Origin: a virus
Strand: one strand, 5' to 3'
IMG/VR virus record: IMGVR_UViG_3300005516_000500
Location: 1 to 43,331 of that record
Length of the DNA: 43,331 nt
Made by a program: the position numbers and the translations under genes. Each line of letters begins with the position of its first letter. Positions within the stretch are counted from its first letter, which is position 1. The notes below the pieces were generated by a model, which saw only the letters and a program-made list of their open reading frames with translations, was not told the DNA's origin and made no database searches. Positions 18,620 to 25,314 of this stretch are shown here, piece after piece.

Positions 18620-19350
18620 TGCTAGATTACTCTCTAAGAGCTGCTTATCGCAAACTTAAATTTTTAAATGGTGAGTTTAAAGATCATCAAGGTATATTTT
18701 CTCAATATGAAAATGATTTTAATGGTGTGGTTAAAATTGCACGCGGTAATATACGTGTACAGCAAGATCGACAGAGACTTAGAGAATGTCTAGAAAAGGC
18801 AGCACAACAAGAAGAAAAAGATCATGAGCTTCTAGAAGAAGATATTTCCGTTGACGATATACCACAAAAAAAGCTATATAGAAAAATTGCAATGGAATCA
18901 CATCCGGATCGTTATGATGTATTAGATGTGCCCAGTGAAGAAAGAAAGAATTTGCATGACATATTCAAAAAAGCTTCAGATGCATATGAAAGTGATAATG
19001 TTGCTGAAATGTTACGCTTAGCTTTAGAATTAGACATTGACATTAAAGACTTGGGCTTAGACGATAATGTTCTTTTAGATTATATGGATCGGGCAATCAA
19101 AAGAATAGAGTTTGATATTAAATCTATGGAAGAAACATTTGTTTGGTTGTGGGGTACTTCCTTAGGAAATCTTGAAGCAAGAGTAAGACTTTTAGATGCG
19201 TATCTTCGTCAAACCGGACATCCGCCCGTAGTCAATACAATCTTAAGAGATATTATTAGACACCATGAAGATCCCAATGCACCTAAAGATGGGTCTCGAG
19301 GCAGAAGCAAAAGAAAAATGGGCGAAAGACCAAAGAAGTTGATTAGATAA
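18619..19350 (+). CDS. J-domain (DnaJ-like) co-chaperone protein
   Basis: The 243-residue protein carries a J domain at about residues 80-140: KKLYRKIAMESHPDR with the HPD triad at 95-97, followed by a helix ending KKASDAYESDN and LRLALEL. HPD is the signature that stimulates the ATPase of DnaK/Hsp70. There is no Gly/Phe region or zinc domain, so it is not a full DnaJ; the ~75 N-terminal residues and the helical C-terminal half are unique and could choose the client protein. The end is very basic (RGRSKRKMGERPKK). It may bring host DnaK to a phage protein or assembly. The TGATG overlap links it to the previous gene. Confidence 0.8.
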   Translation: MLDYSLRAAYRKLKFLNGEFKDHQGIFSQYENDFNGVVKIARGNIRVQQDRQRLRECLEKAAQQEEKDHELLEEDISVDDIPQKKLYRKIAMESHPDRYDVLDVPSEERKNLHDIFKKASDAYESDNVAEMLRLALELDIDIKDLGLDDNVLLDYMDRAIKRIEFDIKSMEETFVWLWGTSLGNLEARVRLLDAYLRQTGHPPVVNTILRDIIRHHEDPNAPKDGSRGRSKRKMGERPKKLIR

Positions 19351-19352
19351 TT

Positions 19353-19384
19353 GTTCATTTGATATGAACGTATTATTGTTATAA
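19353..19384 (+). promoter_or_regulatory. Small dyad in the 5' leader of the glycosylase operon
   Basis: The gap 19351-19409 holds a perfect 6-base stem GTTCAT (19353-19358) / ATGAAC (19364-19369) with a 5-base loop, followed by AT-rich sequence with TTATAA (19379-19384). It is one of several intergenic dyads in the window. It might be an operator or an RNA hairpin; no clear promoter is seen. Confidence 0.3.
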
Positions 19385-19409
19385 GTGTTAACTATTGGAA
19401 GCGCTTAAA

Positions 19410-19619
19410 ATGAGTATTCTAGAAGAAAAAATTAAAAAAGTATTAGATAGACATGCCAGCTACCAGATTAACCTTGCAGCTGAAGCTGCAAGAGAGTTTA
19501 TGGCTCATGAGCTAGCACAAGAAATAGAAAGTACTTTTGGCCCATTTAGAGTAAAACCGACTCAGCCCAAAATTAATGATACATTAACTATGGATGTGGA
19601 AGATGACTTCAATCATTAG
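19410..19619 (+). CDS. Small unrecognised protein
   Basis: From the ATG at 19410 (GGAAG 8 bases upstream) the product has 69 residues; an in-frame TTG at 19395 is a weaker start. The first two thirds are helical (SILEEKIKKVLDRH, then AAEAAREFMAHELAQEIE) and the end is acidic. No motif is recognised. It sits 8 bases before the glycosylase gene and is likely expressed with it. Confidence 0.55.
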   Translation: MSILEEKIKKVLDRHASYQINLAAEAAREFMAHELAQEIESTFGPFRVKPTQPKINDTLTMDVEDDFNH

Positions 19620-19627
19620 GAGAAGAT

Positions 19628-20428
19628 ATGCCTGAAGGTGCAGAAGTTAGAAAGTATGGCCAGTCACTGGCGGAAAAGGTTAGCGGAACTACGTTAACAA
19701 GCATCAATATTGTGTCAGGTAGATATACAAAGAAGTTGCCGGAAGGGTTTGAAACTTTTTGTAATCAATTACCTGCACAAATTGTTGGTGTAGGCGTTCA
19801 TGGAAAGTTTTTGTATTGGATTCTTTCAAATGACACGTATATTCATAGTACTTTAGGTATGACAGGTCATTGGACAGATCAAGAAACGGGACATATAAGA
19901 GTTAGTTTTGAAACGTCTAGAGGGAACATAATTTATAGTGATCAAAGAAATTTTGGAACACTTAAATTTACGACAGGAAAAAGAACTCTAATTGAAAAGC
20001 TTGAAGCCCTAGGGCCAGATATGCTGTCAGATGTATCAGATGATCAATTTATTGAAGCAATAAGAAAAAAGCCAAAATGGTCTATCGCTAAAATTATAAT
20101 GGATCAAAATATTATTGCAGGTGTGGGTAATTATGTCAAAGCTGAATCTCTGTGGCTTTCAAAACTATCACCGCACAGAATATCAGGAGAGCTTACAGAT
20201 CATGAGCTCAAGATCTTAAATCACTCTATACAGACAGTCTTGCGAGAAAGTTTGCAAAATGGCGGTGCCTCTCTTCGAACTTATCGAGGCTTTGATGGAT
20301 CTGTCGGGCAATACACTTCTATGTTTGCTGTTTATAATCAATCACAGGATCCTGATGGCAATGAGGTCATTAAGGAAAAGACTGCAGATGGACGTACTAC
20401 ACATTGGGTACCTGCAGTTCAACTTTAG
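19628..20428 (+). CDS. Fpg/Nei-family DNA glycosylase with a zincless finger
   Basis: This 266-residue base-excision repair enzyme removes oxidised bases and cuts the strand. Seen: the catalytic N-terminal Pro2 with Glu3 (MPEGAEV), Lys60 in HGKFLYW, the H2TH region IIAGVGNYVKAE (with Asn168), and a C-terminal beta hairpin. The hairpin keeps Arg256 in DGRTTHWVPAVQ, but all four zinc cysteines of Fpg are missing, so it is a zincless finger as in NEIL1 and the mimivirus Nei proteins. AGGAG precedes the ATG. The N-terminal Met must be removed for activity. It would protect the phage genome against oxidation. Confidence 0.9.
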   Translation: MPEGAEVRKYGQSLAEKVSGTTLTSINIVSGRYTKKLPEGFETFCNQLPAQIVGVGVHGKFLYWILSNDTYIHSTLGMTGHWTDQETGHIRVSFETSRGNIIYSDQRNFGTLKFTTGKRTLIEKLEALGPDMLSDVSDDQFIEAIRKKPKWSIAKIIMDQNIIAGVGNYVKAESLWLSKLSPHRISGELTDHELKILNHSIQTVLRESLQNGGASLRTYRGFDGSVGQYTSMFAVYNQSQDPDGNEVIKEKTADGRTTHWVPAVQL

Positions 20429-20445
20429 TAAAAGAAGGAAAAGCC

Positions 20446-20673
20446 ATGACAACAAAGGCAACATTTACACTTTCAGACAGTTTAATTTCGACCTTAGCCA
20501 AACTAATTCAGGTGGCTATTTTAACGGGTACAGACGTCTATGATCACTTGAGAACAATTCAATGTGTCACCCAAGATGGACAAATTCATACATCTCCAGA
20601 ATTTGAAGAAAAGCTAAGTGAAGAAATTAATTTTATGCTTTCTAGGGCAGAATCACTCACATCGGAGAATTAA
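20446..20673 (+). CDS. Small unrecognised protein
   Basis: A 75-residue protein starting at ATG 20446 after AGAAGGAA; the frame extends upstream into the glycosylase gene. It is mixed alpha/beta (ATFTLSDSLISTLAKLIQVA, then a helix and a polar end). It lies directly before the dUTPase-like gene with no gap, so the two are probably co-translated. No family is recognised. Confidence 0.55.
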   Translation: MTTKATFTLSDSLISTLAKLIQVAILTGTDVYDHLRTIQCVTQDGQIHTSPEFEEKLSEEINFMLSRAESLTSEN

Positions 20674-21045
20674 ATGGATAAGTTAGATGAAATGTTTCGA
20701 CTTCGAGAGGCATTTATGTATGCTATGAGAGAGTCAAAACCTGACATATACCCAGATTGGCCTGTTGAAATTAATGAAAAGAAAAGTCAGCAACTTTTAA
20801 GAGACACTGCACTCAAAGGTGTTGAAGAAATGTTTGAGGCTCTTGGCCATCTTAAAAATTGGAAGCCGCATCGTAATACAGAGATCACTGAGTTTGATCA
20901 TGATGAGTTCTTAGAAGAGATCGTGGATGCTTTTAATTATTTTTTCTCAATTTTAGTACTTACTGGCGTAACATCAGATGAGCTTTATAGTACATACGTT
21001 AAGAAAGATAACATAATTCACCAAAGACTCCAAACTGGATATTGA
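20674..21045 (+). CDS. All-alpha NTP pyrophosphatase, dimeric dUTPase-like
   Basis: This 123-residue protein fits the all-alpha MazG/dimeric-dUTPase superfamily, which hydrolyses dUTP or other NTPs to NMP and pyrophosphate. The metal-binding acidic pattern is present: KGVEEMFEAL in helix 1 and EEIVDAFNYFFSI in helix 2, followed by the typical DELYSTYVKKDNIIHQR ending. T4 gp56 dCTPase/dUTPase belongs to the same superfamily, so dCTP is also a possible substrate. The N-terminal half of the fusion at 22642 aligns with it but has lost some of these acidic residues, so the two are likely paralogues. CGGAGAA lies before the ATG. Confidence 0.75.
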   Translation: MDKLDEMFRLREAFMYAMRESKPDIYPDWPVEINEKKSQQLLRDTALKGVEEMFEALGHLKNWKPHRNTEITEFDHDEFLEEIVDAFNYFFSILVLTGVTSDELYSTYVKKDNIIHQRLQTGY

Positions 21046-21052
21046 CATATTT

Positions 21053-21778
21053 ATGAATGATCGATTTGGTATACTGGGGCATACAATGAGTCATTCATTA
21101 AGAGAAATTTTATTAGCTGCAAAGAGGTTTGATACTTCTATGTGCGCTGCCGCAATTGCCAAGTCAATCTCTAGCCATTTTCTAAAAAATAAATTTATGG
21201 GCGACATTGTATACACATACGATGGCGACTGTATTGAGTCATTGCAAAAGAAAACGACAACAACAATTACAGATCGACTAGAGGGTCAATTCTTTGATAT
21301 GTTTCCAGACATTGATATAGAAGTTCATATTTCTGTAGACGAAAATATTGATATTGATGGGCTTTATTATCACACATATGATGATGAAGACTCGGGCTTG
21401 ATAGAAATTTGTGTTAAGCTTAGTAAGAATATTTTATCTAGTATTAAGCAGGATCATTTAGAAACTAGCATCCAAAGTATTTTGGTGCATGAAATGCAGC
21501 ACGTAGTTCAGCGATGTTATTTGGGCATAGATTTAGACCACGTTCCAGCAGCACATGTACATCTTGCTAGTTTGTGTGAAATTGATGCACGAATTGAGGA
21601 AGTTGTATGCAATATGAATGATGAAAAAGATAGAATATTATTTAAGGATAGAATGCTAAAGTATCTAGAAGAGTTCTATGTTCGAAACAATATTGATATT
21701 GATTATAAAAAAAGAGAGCTAGTTCTTAAGGATCATATTTTATTCTATGAAGAAAAGATATTAGGTCATCTTCATTAA
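21053..21778 (+). CDS. Zincin-like metallopeptidase (HExxH)
   Basis: The 241-residue protein contains HEMQH at 146-150 (zinc His146 and His150, catalytic Glu147). About 26 residues on, CEIDARIEE supplies a likely third ligand, Glu176, as in gluzincin-type peptidases. No signal peptide is seen, so it would act inside the cell. The ~90 N-terminal residues are unrecognised. It may process a phage protein or attack a host one. The ribosome site is weak. Its 3' end overlaps by 18 bases the 3' end of the reversed gene at 21761, so the two transcripts collide there. Confidence 0.65.
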   Translation: MNDRFGILGHTMSHSLREILLAAKRFDTSMCAAAIAKSISSHFLKNKFMGDIVYTYDGDCIESLQKKTTTTITDRLEGQFFDMFPDIDIEVHISVDENIDIDGLYYHTYDDEDSGLIEICVKLSKNILSSIKQDHLETSIQSILVHEMQHVVQRCYLGIDLDHVPAAHVHLASLCEIDARIEEVVCNMNDEKDRILFKDRMLKYLEEFYVRNNIDIDYKKRELVLKDHILFYEEKILGHLH

Positions 21779-22399
21779 AGCGGCTACATGAAGAATAAAA
21801 CCGCATGATGAGCATAAATGCCAAATTGTGTGAAAATATCTTCGATAATCAAAGAGATAGAATAGCGAACCAAATGTATAAACAATGCCACCTAGTAAAA
21901 CTAGCGATGCCGACTTAGGACGTGCTATACAATTAGCATCAATAAGAAAAATAACGTTTGCCCATGCAACAATCAAATAAACGCCAAGCGACGGCCAAAA
22001 GCTATTTGCATTATTAAATACTTTAAATTTGACAAAGATACATGTAAGTGTAAGTAAGATAGAAAACCCTGAATAAAGTATAAATTCAGGTGTAGGTAGC
22101 ATTACTCTAAATAGTGAAATAAACCCACCAGCAATTGCTATAAAGATTGAAATTAAATCTAGTATTCTTAACCTAGCCTTAAGAATAGGATTGATTGCAC
22201 CATGATACAAAACTGAAGATAAAAACGTACAAGACATTACACTTCCAAAAAGATAGAAGGGCCATGTAGTTATACCTGATTGTTGAGCAGAATCTACAAG
22301 CATGAAAGTACACATTAGACTAATGCCCAAAGTAATGGCATGCGTAAGAGAATTGACAAACTCTTCAGCATCGTCACGTAGGTATTGAATCTTTGCCAT
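21761..22399 (-). CDS. Hemolysin III / PAQR-family membrane protein
   Basis: This is the only gene read on the minus strand. The 212-residue product is very hydrophobic, with about seven membrane segments, the size and layout of bacterial hemolysin III (YqfA-like) proteins. Seen: EEFVNSLTHAIT near the N-terminus (Glu13, Asn16, His20), SSVLYHG with Ser62 and His66, LRILDLISIF with Asp81, GGIVYTFGSLFY, and RRYFHTIWHL with His190 and His194. Ser, His, Asp and two C-terminal His are the zinc-site residues of PAQR proteins, a family with predicted lipid-hydrolase activity. It would sit in the host inner membrane. No ribosome site is seen. The name hemolysin does not prove toxicity. Confidence 0.82.
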   Translation of the reverse strand: MAKIQYLRDDAEEFVNSLTHAITLGISLMCTFMLVDSAQQSGITTWPFYLFGSVMSCTFLSSVLYHGAINPILKARLRILDLISIFIAIAGGFISLFRVMLPTPEFILYSGFSILLTLTCIFVKFKVFNNANSFWPSLGVYLIVAWANVIFLIDANCIARPKSASLVLLGGIVYTFGSLFYLFDYRRYFHTIWHLCSSCGFILHVAALMKMT

Positions 22400-22438
22400 T
22401 TTGTACTTTTAAGAAATACTGTCTATATTTTTATTGTG
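22400..22438. promoter_or_regulatory. Divergent intergenic region
   Basis: These 39 bases separate the reversed membrane-protein gene from the + strand gene at 22439 and must hold both start regions unless the + genes are read through. The sequence is AT-rich (TATATTTTTATTG) and holds an imperfect dyad around GTACTTTTAAGAAATAC. No convincing -35/-10 pair or ribosome site is seen for either gene. Confidence 0.35.
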
Positions 22439-22642
22439 ATGCGTAGTGGTCAACTAGTAAAATTAAAACCTTATTCAATGGTGGACTATGGAACACCAGA
22501 AGGATCTATGTCGTTTCAGGTTGAAGACAACAATTGCTTCGGTGTCGTTTTAGACTTTTATAGCTATAGCGGAACATACGAAGTTTTGCTTGACGGAGAA
22601 GTCTGTTTTAACGTCTATCCAGACAGTTTGGAGGCTGTGTAA
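22439..22642 (+). CDS. Small unrecognised protein
   Basis: From the ATG at 22439 the product has 67 residues; the frame is open upstream to a TTG at 22385 inside the reversed gene, which is unlikely to be used. It is beta-rich (SGQLVKLKPYSMVDYG, ending YEVLLDGEVCFNVYPDSL), like a small SH3-type or beta-barrel fold. There is no clear ribosome site, and the stop shares a base with the start of the next gene (TAATG), which points to co-translation with the pyrophosphatase-HAD fusion. No family is recognised. Confidence 0.5.
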   Translation: MRSGQLVKLKPYSMVDYGTPEGSMSFQVEDNNCFGVVLDFYSYSGTYEVLLDGEVCFNVYPDSLEAV

Positions 22643-23598
22643 TGAATGACTGGAATAATACAGCAAGTGCAGCAGAACTACAAAAAAGATTTTCTGATTT
22701 GTTTTTCAATTCTAAAGACATGACGTCTGAAGAAAGACAAGAAATGATGAAAACTTTTGTTCTGTCCTTGCATGGTGAAATAAGTGATTTAGCATCATCT
22801 ATCAATTACAAAGATCATAGGCTTACAGAAAAGCCTGTTAATCATGAGACAATTCTGTTTAAAACAGTTGATGCCTATCGATATCTTTTGGCAATATTGA
22901 ACTTATGGGAAATTCCCGGTGAAGAATTTACCCGCGCTCTATCTCAAAAAGATGAGTTTCTTCATTATCGTCACTTTTTAGAAAACAAGAAATGGGAAGG
23001 CCAGCCTGTTGTTTTGTTTGACATGGATGATGTATTAGCAGAGTTCAGATCTGAATTTTGTGAGTTTGCCAGTAATCATACAGGCATTTATATTGATCCA
23101 AATACATCTGAATATTATAATACAACGGCATTTCGTGAAAATAATATTGACAGTGAAGAAGTGTTTCGAGAGTTCATTCGGAGTCGCTTGTTTGCCTCTC
23201 TAAAGCCCAATAAACATTTTGTTGATGTTTTTAATGAGCTCAAGCAAAAAGGCTTCTGGGTACAAATTCTAACTGCTCGACCTTCTGAAAGCTTATTTTG
23301 TTATTATGATACATTTACATGGCTTTCAAAGCATGGATTAGAAGCTGATGCAGTAGCATTTTCTACTGAGAAATTTAGATGGCTATCTGATCAAGAGTTT
23401 TATGGAAAGACAAAAGTATTTGCTATCGACGATTCAGCAAAGCACGCTAGCGAGTATGCCAAGCATGGAATTGATGTTATCGTACCAGAAACGTCTTACA
23501 ATAAAGAAGTCGATGGCCGTGAGAATATTTTGTACATGAAAGAAGGTACTGATATTGTAAACACAGTTAGGAGCTACATAAATGAAACAATATCTTAG
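22642..23598 (+). CDS. Fusion of MazG/dUTPase-like domain and HAD-family 5'-nucleotidase
   Basis: The 318-residue protein has two parts. Residues ~1-110 align with the whole dUTPase-like protein encoded at 20674 (LHGEISDLASSI, then KTVDAYRYLLAI and LSQKDEFLHYR), but the EE of helix 2 is Phe-Lys here, so the metal site is weakened. Residues ~120-315 are a HAD phosphatase of the 5'(3')-deoxyribonucleotidase type: FDMDDVL with nucleophile Asp127 and Asp129, ILTARPSES as motif II, and VFAIDDS as the acidic motif. The HAD part should remove phosphate from a nucleoside monophosphate. The fusion would link NTP to NMP to nucleoside steps, or the first domain may only sense the nucleotide. GGAGG precedes the ATG. 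Confidence 0.75.
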   Translation: MNDWNNTASAAELQKRFSDLFFNSKDMTSEERQEMMKTFVLSLHGEISDLASSINYKDHRLTEKPVNHETILFKTVDAYRYLLAILNLWEIPGEEFTRALSQKDEFLHYRHFLENKKWEGQPVVLFDMDDVLAEFRSEFCEFASNHTGIYIDPNTSEYYNTTAFRENNIDSEEVFREFIRSRLFASLKPNKHFVDVFNELKQKGFWVQILTARPSESLFCYYDTFTWLSKHGLEADAVAFSTEKFRWLSDQEFYGKTKVFAIDDSAKHASEYAKHGIDVIVPETSYNKEVDGRENILYMKEGTDIVNTVRSYINETIS

Positions 23599-23806
23599 AC
23601 AAGTTATTGAAGATACAAATTCTGGTGATAAGTGTCCAGTAGCTACTTTAGAAGAGATTCGAGACGCTGTACCAGCTGAAACTATACTAGAAGCTTGGCA
23701 TGGTGCCATTCTTACACTCTTTATGGAAGTGGGTGATACAGCCTACAATAGAGAGGGATATCATAAGACTATTAATTTAGTTGAAAATTATCTAATAAGC
23801 AGGTGA
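23582..23806 (+). CDS. Small unrecognised acidic protein
   Basis: A 74-residue protein with AGGAG 8 bases before its ATG, overlapping the fusion gene by 17 bases. It is helical and acidic (MKQYLRQVIEDTNSG, LEEIRDAVPAETILEAWHG). No motif is recognised; a small regulator or partner of the fusion protein is possible from the coupling alone. Confidence 0.55.
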   Translation: MKQYLRQVIEDTNSGDKCPVATLEEIRDAVPAETILEAWHGAILTLFMEVGDTAYNREGYHKTINLVENYLISR

Positions 23807-23811
23807 ACAGT

Positions 23812-23859
23812 TTGACACGCTGTGTTACACTTGCATTACCAAACGTGACTATGTGTCAA
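23812..23859 (+). promoter_or_regulatory. Possible promoter and inverted repeat before thyX
   Basis: A perfect -35 hexamer TTGACA (23812-23817) begins an inverted repeat TTGACAC (23812-23818) / GTGTCAA (23853-23859) separated by 34 bases. A 17-base spacer would place the -10 at ATTACC (23835-23840), which is weak. The right arm runs into the AAGGAG ribosome site of the ThyX gene. It could be an operator-controlled host-type promoter or an RNA fold over the ribosome site. Confidence 0.4.
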
Positions 23860-23869
23860 GGAGAAAAAT

Positions 23870-24847
23870 ATGCCCATCAATAAGGATCTACAACCCATTG
23901 AACTACCAATGGATTTGAAGTTCGGACAGCGATCAACAACTAGATTTCGAAATAATCTAGATGCTCTTGATGTAGAGCTGGTCGATGCTCCCACAACTGA
24001 CCAGGCAAGAAATGTTGCTTGGCATTATGTCAAGGCGACGTGGGCTGACGATCCTTATTCGATCGATCCCAGTAAAGCGCCAGAAAATTTAAAAAGTAAG
24101 AATCTTTTAGATGTGCTTCAATTCAGAGCACTTCCAACACCAATGGAATGTTTAGGCTTTACATTCCGCTTGTCAGGTTTGTCATTTCAGGAAGTTACAC
24201 ATATTATTCGTCATCGTGCTGGATCTTTTGCTGCGCAATGTACGGGTGATCGTGATTTAAGAGATGATGATGCAGTAATCCCGGAATCAGTTGAAAATTC
24301 ACCTGACTTTTTAGAAAGATACAAGAAATTAGTTGAGGATTCAAAGCAGCTCTATTCTGATATGACTGACTCCAAGGTTATCTCAATGATGGATGCTCGA
24401 ATGATTCTTCCAAAGTGCATGACTTCATTCTATTATATGCGATTAAATCTTAAGGATTTGATTGGTTTTGTGAATCAAAGACAAGATAAGCAGATTCAGC
24501 CGGCCGCAGATAATATTTTGGCCGCTCGAATGGCCATCGAGGCTTGCAAAGCAATTCCGGAGTTAACTCAGGTATTTAATTTTGATAAGCAGGATATTCA
24601 TTACATTAAAACATTTCGTGTTCAAGAGGGTGATAAGTGGATTTCGCGAGGTACCAATTTATATTGGCCTGAGCCGAAGAATGATACATTTGATTTTCAC
24701 CCTGAAGATACAATCTATCAATGTCGTCGAGAAGAATTAAACGGTACACATGGTAGCGGAGAAAAGGTATTTACACATATGTGGGGTGCCTTAATGAATG
24801 AATTCCAGATTCTTAAGGATCGATATAACAACCAAGGAGGAGAATAA
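23870..24847 (+). CDS. thyX: Flavin-dependent thymidylate synthase (ThyX)
   Basis: This 325-residue protein makes dTMP from dUMP with FAD, NADPH and methylene-tetrahydrofolate. The ThyX core is visible: MECLGFTFRLSGLSFQEVTHIIRHRAGSF with the RHR motif at 114-116, then a downstream block NLKDLIGFVNQRQDKQIQ. The usual RHRxxSxxxxSxRY reads RHRAGSFAAQCTGDRD, so the second Ser and the Tyr are replaced. It is longer than typical ThyX (about 220-250), with extra residues at both ends. The ribosome site AAGGAG is good. Together with the dUTPase-like protein, dCMP deaminase and TK it forms a full thymidylate supply route. Confidence 0.83.
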   Translation: MPINKDLQPIELPMDLKFGQRSTTRFRNNLDALDVELVDAPTTDQARNVAWHYVKATWADDPYSIDPSKAPENLKSKNLLDVLQFRALPTPMECLGFTFRLSGLSFQEVTHIIRHRAGSFAAQCTGDRDLRDDDAVIPESVENSPDFLERYKKLVEDSKQLYSDMTDSKVISMMDARMILPKCMTSFYYMRLNLKDLIGFVNQRQDKQIQPAADNILAARMAIEACKAIPELTQVFNFDKQDIHYIKTFRVQEGDKWISRGTNLYWPEPKNDTFDFHPEDTIYQCRREELNGTHGSGEKVFTHMWGALMNEFQILKDRYNNQGGE

Positions 24848-24850
24848 AAA

Positions 24851-25303
24851 ATGGCACAGAGAAAAGTTTATTTAGCATCAGGTTGGTTTAATCCAACTCA
24901 AGCAGCCGAACTAGATGCACTAGAAGATATTTGTGATGGCAGAGAGTGGATCGATCTAGCATCACCACGTAGAATTTTTGTATGCCCCCCGAACGCACCA
25001 AAAGAAACGCAGGATGCAACATTTGCGGGTAATCTTCATCATATTACAACCGCTGATTTTTTGATTGTCAATACTCGTGACAAGGATATTGGCACAATTT
25101 GGGAGGCAGGTTATGCGCATGCTAAGAATGTCCCCATTGTCTATTTTTGTGCAGGGCTACCATCAGGCGCCAAGTTTAATCTTATGTTGGCACGAAGCGG
25201 TGTCAAGGTGTGTACTTCGTATGCAGAATTAGAGGATTACTTAGATCGATGCTTTGAAGCAGAAACTCTCCTATTTGAACCTTACAGCGACGCGATCGAG
25301 TAG
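24851..25303 (+). CDS. Nucleoside 2-deoxyribosyltransferase-like protein
   Basis: The 150-residue protein matches the nucleoside 2'-deoxyribosyltransferase fold: VYLASGWFNPTQAAEL at the N-terminus, FAGNLHHITTADFLIVN in the middle, and KDIGTIWEAGYAHA with the likely catalytic Glu85. These enzymes swap bases between deoxynucleosides, or split deoxynucleotides, through a covalent sugar intermediate. In phages the role is salvage or making unusual deoxynucleotides. It starts three bases after thyX with AAGGAGGAG upstream, so it is in the same operon. Confidence 0.8.
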   Translation: MAQRKVYLASGWFNPTQAAELDALEDICDGREWIDLASPRRIFVCPPNAPKETQDATFAGNLHHITTADFLIVNTRDKDIGTIWEAGYAHAKNVPIVYFCAGLPSGAKFNLMLARSGVKVCTSYAELEDYLDRCFEAETLLFEPYSDAIE

Positions 25304-25314
25304 TCTCGTATGCG
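25291..25314 (+). promoter_or_regulatory. Hairpin covering a stop-start junction
   Basis: CGAG (25297-25300) pairs with CTCG (25305-25308) around a TAGT loop that contains the previous stop codon; outer CGC (25291-25293) can pair with GCG (25312-25314) across a 3x3 internal loop. The ATG of the next gene (25310) lies within the 3' arm and has no Shine-Dalgarno sequence. Ribosomes finishing the upstream gene would open the hairpin, so the downstream gene is probably translationally coupled. Confidence 0.4.

Noticed and set aside
22385-22438. N-terminal extension of the small protein at 22439 from a TTG at 22385
   Set aside because: It would start inside the reversed membrane-protein gene, without a ribosome site.
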